IMG/VR virus record: IMGVR_UViG_3300042294_004018
Span: 1-44,104 of that record
Source of the DNA: a virus
Reading direction: 5' to 3' (one strand)
DNA: 44,104 nucleotides
How positions within the stretch are numbered: position 1 is the first letter of the stretch; each line of letters starts with the position of its first letter. The notes beneath the pieces are model-generated. The model searched no databases. It was not told the origin of the DNA and saw nothing but the letters and a program-made list of their open reading frames with translations. Shown here one piece after another: positions 1 through 6,460 of this stretch. The position numbers were made by a program, and so were the translations under genes.

Positions 1-2
1 CA

Positions 3-542
3 CCGATTCCCTCTGAGTTGATCATGCCCCTGGGGGGCTTCTATGTGCGCGGCGGCCAGCTCGCCCTGGTGCCGGTGGTGTTGGCCGGGCTGCTGGGCAC
101 GGTGCTCGGCGCCCTTCCCTGGTACGGCATCGGGCGGCTGGTGAACGAGCAGCGGCTGGAGCGCTGGTTGGAGCGCCATGGCCGCTGGATCGGCATCAGC
201 CCCCAGGAACTGCAGCGCAGCCACACCTGGTTCAACCGCCATGGCACCGCCCTGGTCTTCTGGGGGCGGCTGATCCCTGGCATCCGCACCCTGATCTCGG
301 TGCCGGCCGGCATTGAGATGATGCCGTTCGTGCCTTTCCTGATCTGGACCACGGCCGGCAGTCTGATCTGGACCCTGCTGTTAACCCTGGCGGGTTTCGG
401 GCTTGGTGAGGCCTACACCAACGTGGAGGTGTGGCTTGATCCTGTGGCCAAGGTGATCAAGGTGCTGCTGGTGCTGGCCGTACTCGGCTTCGGTGTATGG
501 CTTGGGCTGCGCATCTGGAAGAAGCGGCAGGACAGCCACTGA
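3..542 (+). CDS. DedA-family membrane protein, 5'-truncated by the window edge
   Basis: The frame is open to the window start. The first residues, PIPSELIMPLGGF, match the conserved DedA motif (E..P.IPSE.IMP..G), so the true start lies upstream and 179 residues are visible. Further DedA features are the G.LPWYGIGR region, the arginine-containing FWGRLIPGIRTLISVPAG segment, and hydrophobic helices around residues 105-130 and 145-170, followed by a basic tail. DedA proteins are polytopic inner-membrane proteins linked to lipid scrambling and membrane homeostasis. This is a housekeeping chromosomal family, so it marks the left end as host DNA. It is convergent with the ssb gene on its right, with 132 bases between them. 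Confidence 0.9.
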   Translation, partial: PIPSELIMPLGGFYVRGGQLALVPVVLAGLLGTVLGALPWYGIGRLVNEQRLERWLERHGRWIGISPQELQRSHTWFNRHGTALVFWGRLIPGIRTLISVPAGIEMMPFVPFLIWTTAGSLIWTLLLTLAGFGLGEAYTNVEVWLDPVAKVIKVLLVLAVLGFGVWLGLRIWKKRQDSH

Positions 543-674
543 GGCCTTCTGATCCCGATTGGTGGCTTCGTGCCACTTGATGACCTGGCTGCGCGACTGG
601 CACAAGTCCGGCGGGCCTGTTCCGGCGTTCAGGGGCCTTCGCTCCCGACGCCGGTGGGCCCGGGAGCCAGGGCA

Positions 675-1361
675 TCAGAACGGCACTTCCTCCTCGCTGG
701 GTTCACCGCCGCCGTAGTTGCCGGCGCCGCCAAAACCGCCGCCCCCTTCGGCATCTCGCTTACTGCCCAGCAGCTCAAGTCGATCTACCCGGATTACGGG
801 TTTGGTGCGCTCCTCGCCGCTGCTGCGGTCGGTCCAGCGGTCGAGCTTGAAGGAGCCGATGATGCCCAACAATGAGCCCTTGCGGACATAGTCGGCTGCG
901 ACCTGGGCCTGTTTGCCCCAGATCTCGAGGTTGAACCAGTCGGGTTCATCGTCCCGGCTGCGGCGGTTTACCGCCAGGGTGAGGTTGGCGACCATGCTGC
1001 CGGACTCGAAGTAACGGACTTCGGGGTCGCGGCCGGCCCGGCCTACCAGGGCAACGGAATTGACGCCGGGGCGATCGAGGGGCATGGCGACCCGATGAAA
1101 GCCCTGTAGCTGAAACTCCGGCGGATTGCCTTGTTCAATCCCGAACCTGCCGGTGATAACCACCCAGGAGTCCTGCGTGAGGTTTGCCATCACGTCGGGC
1201 GCACGCTCGCCCCAAGCCGTCACTTGCAGCGGCATCGGGGGGTCTGTTTGTTTGTAGGGGGTGATCTCAACGTTGAAGGATGCCTGGCGTTGGCCACCAG
1301 CGGGAGGGGTAGAGAGTGCCGGCGGCGACGTGATGTAGGCCAGAAGAGTGATCGATTGCAT
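675..1361 (-). CDS. ssb: Two-domain single-stranded DNA-binding protein: Ycf41-like OB domain fused to canonical SSB
   Basis: This 228-residue protein binds ssDNA during replication and recombination. Residues 101-200 are a canonical cyanobacterial SSB OB fold (NSVALVGR, DPEVRYFESG, VANLTLAVNRRSR, DWFNLEIWGKQAQ, KLDRWTDRSSGEE), followed by a Gly-rich tail and the acidic tip PSEEEVPF used to recruit partners. A normal SSB would begin at the Met before NSV. Here that codon is GTC, and the frame continues upstream for 100 residues that form a second OB-like domain (QASFNVEI, DPPMPLQVTAWGERAPDV, WVVITGRF) resembling Ycf41-type proteins. Typical bacterial SSBs are shorter and have one OB domain. 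It is the last gene of the leftward recombination operon, 39 bases after the previous stop. Bases 799-925 (residues about 146-188) recur exactly at the right end of the window. The C-terminal part may be host-derived. Confidence 0.93.
   Translation of the reverse strand: MQSITLLAYITSPPALSTPPAGGQRQASFNVEITPYKQTDPPMPLQVTAWGERAPDVMANLTQDSWVVITGRFGIEQGNPPEFQLQGFHRVAMPLDRPGVNSVALVGRAGRDPEVRYFESGSMVANLTLAVNRRSRDDEPDWFNLEIWGKQAQVAADYVRKGSLLGIIGSFKLDRWTDRSSGEERTKPVIRVDRLELLGSKRDAEGGGGFGGAGNYGGGEPSEEEVPF
799..925. repeat. Exact 127-bp direct repeat, left copy (inside ssb)
   Basis: Every base from 799 to 925 matches 43978-44104 in the same orientation. Identity stops abruptly at base 798 versus 43977 (g versus c); beyond that point the two ssb genes are only related. 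On the other side the second copy runs into the window end, so the true length of identity is at least 127. See the finding on circular or integrated topology. Confidence 0.97.
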
Positions 1362-1400
1362 AGGGGGGATTCGATGGGATGAGATGGAATGGGGCAGCGA

Positions 1401-2204
1401 TCAATCCAGGCCAGGGATTGGGGCCTCGGCGGCAGGTGTGGCGGCAGGGCCCGACCGGCGGACCGGGGCAGGCGCGGACCGGCGGCCAGCTGCAGGGGCG
1501 GGTGCGGGTGCTGGCTGGGGGTCGGCGGTGGTGGCCGGGGCGGGCTGTTCCGGGCCGCTGGTGGGATCCGCTTCAGGCTTTGGATTGCAGCGCTTAACGG
1601 TCTGAGAGCTAACGCCCCGCCTGACGATCTCGGCCAGCGCCTCAAGCGTTACATCGCTCAGGTCGCTGGTGTTGCCCTGGGTTAATTCGAGCACAAAAGC
1701 AGTGATCCCGGCACTGGTCAGACCGGAACGGCGGCAGGCGTCGGCGGCGGATTGGATCAGGTCTGCGGCGGGCGGTGCTGCGGCAGCGGCTGGTGCTGGT
1801 GCTGCAGGGGCGGGAGCCTGTAGAGGGAGCACCTTGTACGGCAAGCGCTTGCCACGCGAGGCCGTGAGCATGACCGTCAGCGGCCCGTCTATATGCGACA
1901 GATGGGACAGCCGGATTCCGCCCACTTGCTGGCCGCCGTACATGGCCCCGGGTTCCCTGAAAATGGTGATTCCTCGTCCGACGTAGTGCGAAGAATCGGG
2001 GCCCCAAGCCTCTGCCAAGACTCGGCGCATGGACTTGCAGGGTCGCCAAGGTCTGCCGTTATCACCGTCAAAGTGGATCGCCACGGGCTGCTCTGATTTG
2101 AGAGCAACGTCTACCTTCGTAACCGTGATGGTGCGCGGGCCAACAATCAAATCATCGGCATTCATTTGGTCGGACTTTGGCGCCAGTGTTGCCGTAATGT
2201 CCAT
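1401..2204 (-). CDS. Conserved phage protein of recombination operon, unknown function
   Basis: 267 residues. The N-terminal 128 residues form a compact, Trp- and Gly-rich domain (NADDLIVGPRTITVTKVD, WRPCKSMRRVLAEAWG, YVGRGITIFREP, GGIRLSHLSHID). It is familiar from other siphophage hypothetical proteins (N-terminus of the type MD.T..LAPKSDQ.) usually coded next to exonuclease genes. Then come two Ala/Pro low-complexity linkers flanking a short helical module (residues about 148-205). The start overlaps the exonuclease stop by one base (TGATG), and ssb follows. Context suggests a role in homologous recombination or annealing, perhaps as the exonuclease partner, but no RecT, Beta or Erf motif is visible and the function is unassigned. 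Confidence 0.85.
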   Translation of the reverse strand: MDITATLAPKSDQMNADDLIVGPRTITVTKVDVALKSEQPVAIHFDGDNGRPWRPCKSMRRVLAEAWGPDSSHYVGRGITIFREPGAMYGGQQVGGIRLSHLSHIDGPLTVMLTASRGKRLPYKVLPLQAPAPAAPAPAAAAAPPAADLIQSAADACRRSGLTSAGITAFVLELTQGNTSDLSDVTLEALAEIVRRGVSSQTVKRCNPKPEADPTSGPEQPAPATTADPQPAPAPAPAAGRRSAPAPVRRSGPAATPAAEAPIPGLD

Positions 2205-2902
2205 CAGAAAATCTCCTGCTCAGGTTGGATAGGTTCGGTGGCCGGGAAAATGGCGGCTTTCGTGGTGTAAAGCTCCATCAGCATCCTTAGCTCGGCTTCA
2301 GCGGCCTGTGCTGCAGTGATCAGCTGGGCGATCACCACATCGTCACGCTCGCACCGGCGAACAAACAGCGGCAGGCCAGGGGCGTAACTGATGTAGTCAC
2401 ACCAGGCGCGGCCAGTGACAGCAAGGCCGGTCTGGACCTGCGGCACATACTCAGCTGGCACCTCATCACTGAGCAGCGAGCGGAGGTGGTGCTTCTGCCG
2501 GGGGCTCTTGATCTCAATCAGGCCTTGATCACCCACTAGCCCGTCGGGGCTGTAGCCAATCACGGTGCCGTCGAAATCAGCGGTGACGAATCCGCACTCC
2601 TGCACCGGTGCTCGGTGCTCGGCATAGATGTCACGGGCCAACGGTTCCAGCAAGTGCCCTCGGGCCATGTCGTCGCCGTAGAAACTGGCCTCGGTCTCAC
2701 CGGTGATCCGCTCGGCCAGCAGCTGCAGCAGCTGGCTGCGGCTGGTGTCGTTGTTGGCAGGTTTGCCGGTGCCGGTGATCAGCCTGCTGATCGTGCTGGC
2801 GGTGATCACGCCCCGGCGCAGCGCGTGCCATTCGTCGCTGCCTTGCTCGATGTTGCGGTGGTAGATGGGATCCGGGTGGCGGGGGTAGTCGGCGAGTTTC
2901 AT
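2204..2902 (-). CDS. YqaJ-type viral recombinase exonuclease (PD-(D/E)XK)
   Basis: 232 residues from the Met at 2902, which overlaps the upstream stop as ATGA; a longer in-frame start at 2941 is less likely. The family is a lambda-exonuclease-like 5'-3' dsDNA exonuclease that makes ssDNA for annealing. Visible motifs are Q20-GSDEW with HALRRGVITAS at the N-terminus, GHLLEPLAR with E86, D120 in GYSPDG, the LIEIKSP strand with E130 and K132 (the E-x-K catalytic pair), and YVPQVQTGLAVTG. The length is normal for the family. It belongs with the following gene and ssb in a phage recombination module. Confidence 0.92.
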   Translation of the reverse strand: MKLADYPRHPDPIYHRNIEQGSDEWHALRRGVITASTISRLITGTGKPANNDTSRSQLLQLLAERITGETEASFYGDDMARGHLLEPLARDIYAEHRAPVQECGFVTADFDGTVIGYSPDGLVGDQGLIEIKSPRQKHHLRSLLSDEVPAEYVPQVQTGLAVTGRAWCDYISYAPGLPLFVRRCERDDVVIAQLITAAQAAEAELRMLMELYTTKAAIFPATEPIQPEQEIF

Positions 2903-3237
2903 CGCACCACCGTCGGAGCCACAGCACTTCCCAAGGGGCATCGTGCGCGGCCCTGCTCAACCCCTACCGTGTAGGCCAGGGCAAAGGCAATCAGGGCCAG
3001 GACCGCTATCAGCTTGTAATGCGTAGGCTGGCCCAGGGCTCGGCGCTCACTAGCTGGAAGCTGCCGATCAGCGATGTTGCCCAGGCTAAGAGCTGCGACT
3101 CTTAGCGCATCAATTCGCTGGGCCTTGGCCATGGCCATCCAGGATGCACGAAGGCCCCCCAGGTGATACATCGTCGCGTCAAGGCGCTTGATGTCCAGGA
3201 ACTCAGCCAGTGACACACGATCAGATAGTCGATTCAT
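2899..3237 (-). CDS. Small single-pass membrane protein, unknown
   Basis: 112 residues. The N-terminal part is basic and helical (LAEFLDIKRLDATMYHLGGL). One clear transmembrane segment lies at about residues 74-93, followed by a short tail with one Cys. Both gene ends overlap the neighbours by ATGA, so it is translationally coupled between the 3234 gene and the exonuclease. No family recognised. Confidence 0.8.
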   Translation of the reverse strand: MNRLSDRVSLAEFLDIKRLDATMYHLGGLRASWMAMAKAQRIDALRVAALSLGNIADRQLPASERRALGQPTHYKLIAVLALIAFALAYTVGVEQGRARCPLGSAVAPTVVR

Positions 3238-3578
3238 GGCGTTGGAGGATTGGAGAGAATTGGGCTGAGTCCGGCGCCGAGCCGGATCAGGTGATGCACG
3301 GCTCTGGCATCGCTGGCCCCGCCATTGGCAGCGGCTACGGCTTCTACGGCAGAAACCGAATCCTTAAACCCAAGTGACGTGGCGCCCCGAAAAATCAGCG
3401 AGCGAAAGGCAGCCGCTTGAGTGGCGCTGGTCTGCTCCTGCAGTCGCTTTACCTGTTCGTATGCGTCTGCAGGCAGGTAAGCGTCCACAACGACCGAATT
3501 GCCGGCGGCGTCATAAATGGCGCCAGCAACCCGCTTGCCAGGGCCGGGGCGGGGCTTTGGGATCGGCTTCGTACTCAT
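3234..3578 (-). CDS. Unknown phage protein with possible RHH-like segment
   Basis: 114 residues from the Met at 3578, which overlaps the upstream stop as ATGA; that is why the longer in-frame starts were not used. A basic Pro-rich N-terminus (KPIPKPRPGPGKRV) precedes a beta strand and two helices (NSVVVDAYLPADAYEQVKRL, then SATQAAAFRSLIFRG). That order resembles a ribbon-helix-helix DNA-binding unit, but I cannot confirm it. Translationally coupled on both sides. Confidence 0.75.
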   Translation of the reverse strand: MSTKPIPKPRPGPGKRVAGAIYDAAGNSVVVDAYLPADAYEQVKRLQEQTSATQAAAFRSLIFRGATSLGFKDSVSAVEAVAAANGGASDARAVHHLIRLGAGLSPILSNPPTP

Positions 3579-3709
3579 GGCTGGCGCTGCTCGAACAACA
3601 GAGGCTGAGGCGGCGGCAGCGGGATCTGGGGGGCTCGAAGGGTTGCGCTGATCCATGCGATGCAGACCACGCCGGCGAGGAACACTCCCCCGGTGAATGG
3701 GAGGGTCAT
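3575..3709 (-). CDS. 44-residue membrane peptide
   Basis: This short gene sits between 3706 and 3578 and overlaps both neighbours by ATGA, the pattern used throughout this operon. The product starts MTLPFTGGVFLAGVVCIAWI, a hydrophobic N-terminal segment of about 20 residues, then a Pro/Gln-rich tail ending FEQRQP. It could be a small membrane effector. Unknown function; existence rests on the double overlap and the hydrophobic segment. Confidence 0.65.
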   Translation of the reverse strand: MTLPFTGGVFLAGVVCIAWISATLRAPQIPLPPPQPLLFEQRQP

Positions 3710-3987
3710 GGCTGGGATCTTCCCTGCAGCGTGACGGCGCCACCCTTGCCGGCTAGCAGGTCATGGGCGCCAGAAATCAAACCCTCCAGCGCCTTGAGAC
3801 CGCGCCACAGGTCTCGCGTTGCAAGCCGCTGGGGGTGATCAAACGGCAAGGCTATTCGGGCGTTATACGCGGACTGAAGTTCGTCAGCCACTACGGTTTG
3901 GGCATCGATTGCCCGTTGGAGCAGCTCGCGGTGCCGGGGGTCGGTGATCATGGGGATGGGGGGCGCACGGGTGTGGCGCGTTTCCAA
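3706..3987 (-). CDS. First gene of leftward operon, unknown helical protein
   Basis: 93 residues from 3987, or 81 from the internal Met at 3951 (MITDPRHREL), which may be the true start because the first 12 residues are Pro/Arg-rich and atypical. The rest is predicted helical (RELLQRAIDAQTVVADEL, RDLWRGLKALEGLISGAHDL) with a Gly-rich end. It is the promoter-proximal gene of the leftward operon, just beside the 10-bp iteron block, which makes it a candidate early or regulatory gene. No family recognised. Confidence 0.75.
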   Translation of the reverse strand: METRHTRAPPIPMITDPRHRELLQRAIDAQTVVADELQSAYNARIALPFDHPQRLATRDLWRGLKALEGLISGAHDLLAGKGGAVTLQGRSQP

Positions 3988-3990
3988 AAC

Positions 3991-4040
3991 TTACCACGGT
4001 TTGCCGTGGTTTGCCGTGGTTTGCCGTGGTTTGCCACGAA
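3991..4040. promoter_or_regulatory. 10-bp phased iteron/operator block in divergent control region
   Basis: The decamer TTGCCGTGGT occurs three times head to tail (4001-4030). It is flanked by mirror-image variants, TTACCACGGT at 3991 and TTGCCACGAA at 4031. The outer units make perfect inverted repeats with the inner ones (CCACGG-TTTG-CCGTGG at 3994-4009; CGTGG-TTTG-CCACG on the right). The spacing is one helical turn, so a bound protein would lie on one DNA face. It is located between the leftward operon (3987) and the rightward operon (4160). Confidence 0.75.
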
Positions 4041-4054
4041 ACAACCCCACCCCA

Positions 4055-4113
4055 TGACAATCTGTGAACCGTCACACCCCTAAGGCCACGTGGCGTTATC
4101 TACCGATTACATT
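4055..4113 (+). promoter_or_regulatory. 59-bp repeated promoter/operator element, copy A
   Basis: This 59-bp stretch aligns without gaps to 5582-5640 (49 of 59 bases identical), with an exact 22-base block at its 3' end (4092-4113). It lies 46 bases before the ATG at 4160; copy B lies 49 bases before an ATG. TACATT at 4108-4113 is a plausible -10 hexamer. TGTGA-ACCG-TCACA is a perfect palindrome inside copy A but only half-preserved in copy B. No good -35 is seen, so an activator-dependent promoter is likely. Confidence 0.7.
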
Positions 4114-4159
4114 CTGTTCGCCGGGGCGGAGATCCCCGGACCCAATCGCACCCCGCAGC

Positions 4160-4333
4160 ATGGACTACGAACTGCCTCACGCACACGCCTCCAACGCAGC
4201 TGATGAGCTGAAGGCCCTCCAGGCCACCGACCTTTGGCGAGAGCTACCAGCCGATGCGCAGATTGCACTCTCCAAAGCGCACGGCATCTTGATCGGACTG
4301 ACCGGCGCCATGGAGGCCGCCAGCCTGGTCTGA
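4160..4333 (+). CDS. Small unknown protein, first gene of cassette A
   Basis: 57 residues from the ATG at 4160, placed just downstream of the 59-bp element. Mostly helical (NAADELKALQATDLWREL, DAQIALSKAHGILIGL) with an acidic N-terminus; no Cys and no clear membrane segment. No Shine-Dalgarno is visible; the ATG is preceded by CCGCAGC, and the first genes of both cassettes have such a CAGC-type leader. Function unknown. Confidence 0.65.
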   Translation: MDYELPHAHASNAADELKALQATDLWRELPADAQIALSKAHGILIGLTGAMEAASLV

Positions 4334-4385
4334 TCGCTCCCCCACCATCGCCAGCCGGCTATAGGCGTTAAACCGAGCCGAACCG

Positions 4386-4413
4386 CCCCCAGTAGTCCGG
4401 GGGCAACCAACCA
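4386..4413 (+). other. Intergenic hairpin followed by CAACCAACC
   Basis: CCCCC (4386-4390) pairs with GGGGG (4399-4403) over an 8-base loop, followed by CAACCAACC. The loop has no T-run after it, so it is not an ordinary terminator. The trailing motif resembles the one after the covarying hairpins at 4719 and 5927, so this may be a third, divergent member of that leader family. Confidence 0.45.
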
Positions 4414-4432
4414 CCTCCGCCCTTAGCCAGCC

Positions 4433-4702
4433 ATGAAATTCAAAACCACGATCACTGGACGCACGCTTGCCGAGTCAGTTGAAGCCGTTGTAACCGCAGC
4501 AGATGAATTTGAAGCCCGCATCAAAGCGCTCCGCCGCTGGAGCAAAAACCGCCGTGTCTGCATGTTTCAGCCATACAACGCCCTGCCTGGGCAAGAGCCC
4601 TCCGGCCAGGCTGGTTATGGATATGAACGAGCAGCAGCATCCTCAGGATGCGACTACGCAGCGGCAACCAGCCTAATTCGGGTCTACATGGAGCCTTGCT
4701 AG
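4433..4702 (+). CDS. Unknown 89-residue protein
   Basis: MKFKTTITGRTLAESVEAVV at the N-terminus suggests a beta strand and helix, then a basic helix (FEARIKALRRWSKNRR), then a Tyr/Ser/Cys-containing tail. The ATG at 4433 is preceded by AGCCAGCC, as at 5690. It is the second gene of cassette A, in front of the covarying hairpin. No homology recognised. Confidence 0.65.
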   Translation: MKFKTTITGRTLAESVEAVVTAADEFEARIKALRRWSKNRRVCMFQPYNALPGQEPSGQAGYGYERAAASSGCDYAAATSLIRVYMEPC

Positions 4703-4709
4703 GGCGTAC

Positions 4710-4752
4710 TAACCCCCCAGCCCGCCGGGGCTTCCCGGCAACCAATCCATCC
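4710..4752 (+). promoter_or_regulatory. 43-bp repeated leader with hairpin, copy A
   Basis: Matches 5918-5960 at 40 of 43 positions. AGCCC (4719-4723) pairs with GGGCT (4728-4732) around GCCG. In copy B the closing pair changes from C-G to T-A, so pairing is preserved. It ends 13 bases before the ATG at 4766. An alternative stem, GCCGGG/CCCGGC (4724-4729 with 4734-4739), also exists in copy A only. Confidence 0.65.
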
Positions 4753-4765
4753 CCCCCTCAATCCC

Positions 4766-5347
4766 ATGACCAAATCTCAAACCCTTCACCCCACTGCAGC
4801 GGCGGCACGCATCGCCCCCCTGCTGCTGGCCCTGGCCGGCCTGGCCATTGCAGCCGGGGGCCTCTGGCTCTGGCGCCATCGCCGGCAGATCGGCGCGGCG
4901 CTGATCACAGCAGCCGCTGCCGCCTACTCAGCCGGGGCATGGGGCCGGCAGCAGATCGAAGCCCTGGCCGCTGACTCGGCGCGGCGGCTACCCAGCCAAC
5001 CAGTTGCGGCGGTGGCGCCGATCACGGCCACCATCGCAGCGGCCTGGGGGCTGGTGGATCGGGGCACCATGACCCGAGCAGAGCGGGCCCGCCGTGCCCG
5101 GCTGGCGGACATTGCCAGCGCCTACGACTTGGAGCTGCGCGATCTGCTGCGACCCATAAAGAATTGTTACTCCGCTGCAGCCTTTGCAATTGAACCAATC
5201 GAACCAGGCGAAGAACTGCTGTCACCTATCAGGTATCGCCGTTCCGTTTCGGCCAGCGCAATCGAACCCATGCGGTTTCAGGCCGTGGTTCGCGTAGATA
5301 AAGGGAGGTTTTTGGCCATGGCTGGAGGAAGGCGCCTCAATGCCTGA
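4766..5347 (+). CDS. Membrane-anchored unknown protein
   Basis: 193 residues. A hydrophobic segment at about residues 16-36 (ending GGLWLWRHRR) and a second Ala-rich one at about 42-58 suggest a hairpin membrane anchor. A third Ala-rich stretch follows, then an arginine-rich helix (TRAERARRARLADIASAY) and a soluble C-terminal part. Its end overlaps the next start within ATGCCTGA (5340-5347). No family recognised; a host-membrane effector is one possibility. Confidence 0.7.
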   Translation: MTKSQTLHPTAAAARIAPLLLALAGLAIAAGGLWLWRHRRQIGAALITAAAAAYSAGAWGRQQIEALAADSARRLPSQPVAAVAPITATIAAAWGLVDRGTMTRAERARRARLADIASAYDLELRDLLRPIKNCYSAAAFAIEPIEPGEELLSPIRYRRSVSASAIEPMRFQAVVRVDKGRFLAMAGGRRLNA

Positions 5348-5354
5348 CCCCAAC
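5339..5354 (+). repeat. 16-bp repeated stop/start junction, copy A
   Basis: AATGCCTGACCCCAAC is identical at 6445-6460. In both places it carries the ATG of one gene and, in another frame, the TGA of the previous gene, giving products that start MPDPN. It is the third element shared by the two cassettes. Confidence 0.8.
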
Positions 5355-5594
5355 ACCCCAGAGCCCAATCCTGCAGCCTGGCGCCAAAACCTCTACCGAC
5401 GCCGCAATGAAGGCATGGCACCAGGTGGCCGGCGAATCCCGTGCGAAAACTGCCCTCGATCGCACACCGGCACCCATGGCCTGCTCTGCTGGGAGTGTGC
5501 CCGCAAAACCCCAAAGGGCCGGGCAACCGTTGCCCGGCTGGTGTGGGAGCATCGCCAGCGGAAAAAGGCAAAGGGCAAAGGTGACAATCCGTAA
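5340..5594 (+). CDS. Small zinc-ribbon-like protein
   Basis: 84 residues. Two CxxC-type pairs (C35/C38 and C50/C53, CENC...CWEC) look like a structural zinc site. The C-terminus is strongly basic (WEHRQRKKAKGKGDNP), which fits nucleic-acid or ribosome binding. The start overlaps the upstream stop, in a 16-base junction (5339-5354) that is exactly repeated at 6445-6460. Last gene of cassette A. Confidence 0.75.
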   Translation: MPDPNTPEPNPAAWRQNLYRRRNEGMAPGGRRIPCENCPRSHTGTHGLLCWECARKTPKGRATVARLVWEHRQRKKAKGKGDNP

Positions 5595-5640
5595 AGCGTC
5601 ACAACCTTAGGGCGCTGGGGCGTTATCTACCGATTACATT
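5582..5640 (+). promoter_or_regulatory. 59-bp repeated promoter/operator element, copy B
   Basis: Ungapped match to 4055-4113; the 22 bases 5619-5640 are identical to 4092-4113, with the -10-like TACATT at 5635-5640. It begins inside the last codons of the 5340 gene (GTGACAATCCG) and ends 49 bases before the ATG at 5690. Confidence 0.7.
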
Positions 5641-5689
5641 ATGGGGACAGGCAAGGGGGAACCCGAGCCGCCACCCCTCACCGCCAGCC

Positions 5690-5920
5690 ATGACCGCTTC
5701 TTGCCCTTGCTTTGTCGTTTTTGGTGCTCGCCCAGTCTTTGGCCAAGACGGCACTTATCAACCATGGGAAATATTTGGTATTGGCACTACTGAATCTGAA
5801 ACAAAGACAATTGGTTTTCAAGTTTTAACGGCAGGCTGCAAACTTGCTTTGCGCAAAACAGGCGAAGGCTTTCCCGAAGCATTGGATTGCATGATTGACT
5901 ATTCCAATTTTGCCGCCTAA
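5690..5920 (+). CDS. Unknown 76-residue protein, first gene of cassette B
   Basis: The N-terminus MTASCPCFVVFGARPVFGQD is followed by Thr/Gly-rich beta-like sequence with four Cys in total. It is lower in GC than its neighbours and not similar to the first gene of cassette A although it follows the same promoter element. The TAA stop forms the first three bases of the 43-bp hairpin leader. Function unknown. Confidence 0.65.
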   Translation: MTASCPCFVVFGARPVFGQDGTYQPWEIFGIGTTESETKTIGFQVLTAGCKLALRKTGEGFPEALDCMIDYSNFAA

Positions 5921-5960
5921 CCCCCCAGCCTGCCGAGGCTTCCCGGCAACTAATCCATCC
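5918..5960 (+). promoter_or_regulatory. 43-bp repeated leader with hairpin, copy B
   Basis: AGCCT (5927-5931) pairs with AGGCT (5936-5940) around GCCG, the covarying counterpart of 4719-4732. The element ends 15 bases before the ATG at 5976. It is not followed by a T-run. Confidence 0.65.
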
Positions 5961-5975
5961 TCTCACCAGCCGGTC

Positions 5976-6155
5976 ATGCCTGAAAAACGCTTCTTCCCCA
6001 TCTCCTGCCGCTCTCTCTACTGCGGTGAAACGACCTGTCCCGCTACCTGCCCCAACCTGCCCGACCTGACCGCCTTCAACGCCTGGAAACGGCGCACTGG
6101 GGCAACCCAGCCAGACCCGATCTGGAGCCCTACGTGTTGGCAAGCTGCTGCTTGA
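5976..6155 (+). CDS. Small Cys-rich protein
   Basis: 59 residues with C11, C16, C21, C25 and C54 (spacing C-x4-C-x4-C-x3-C), so a metal site or disulfides are possible. The start at 5976 follows the hairpin leader at the same distance as the 4766 gene in cassette A. No family recognised. Confidence 0.6.
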   Translation: MPEKRFFPISCRSLYCGETTCPATCPNLPDLTAFNAWKRRTGATQPDPIWSPTCWQAAA

Positions 6156-6231
6156 CCCCTGCCCGCTGGCCCTGACCCTCGGCCAGCCTGCAGCGCTCAC
6201 CTGCTATCCACCATCGACACCATCAAACGCC

Positions 6232-6453
6232 ATGACCACTACCACCATGCAAGCATCCGACTGGGAAAACATCGCCCGTTGCGCCCATGCTCGCTACGAA
6301 GCTCTTTACCACGAAGCAATGGAGACTGGGGAGAAGACGTTTTATTTTCACCGCACTTTCATCACCTGGGGACCATTACATGACCGTGCTGTGCGAGAAC
6401 TTGAAACCTGCCTAATGGCGCGACTGGTGGCATCCAAGTACTCCAATGCCTGA
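6232..6453 (+). CDS. Unknown 73-residue protein
   Basis: Helical and aromatic (SDWENIARCAHARYEALYHE, FYFHRTFITWGPLHDRAV). The end overlaps the next start in the repeated ATGCCTGA junction. Part of cassette B; unknown function. Confidence 0.65.
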   Translation: MTTTTMQASDWENIARCAHARYEALYHEAMETGEKTFYFHRTFITWGPLHDRAVRELETCLMARLVASKYSNA

Positions 6454-6460
6454 CCCCAAC
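6445..6460 (+). repeat. 16-bp repeated stop/start junction, copy B
   Basis: Exact copy of 5339-5354. It couples the 6232 gene to the 6446 gene by an eight-base overlap. Confidence 0.8.

Noticed and set aside
562-576. Hairpin GTGGC-TTCGT-GCCAC between dedA and ssb as a terminator
   Set aside because: Short stem with no T-run; not strong enough to call.
4055-4113. 59-base element as an integron attC site
   Set aside because: The length matches the old name of attC sites, and cassette-like genes follow, but the required RYYYAAC/GTTRRRY core ends and the attC imperfect palindrome are absent and no integron integrase is present.
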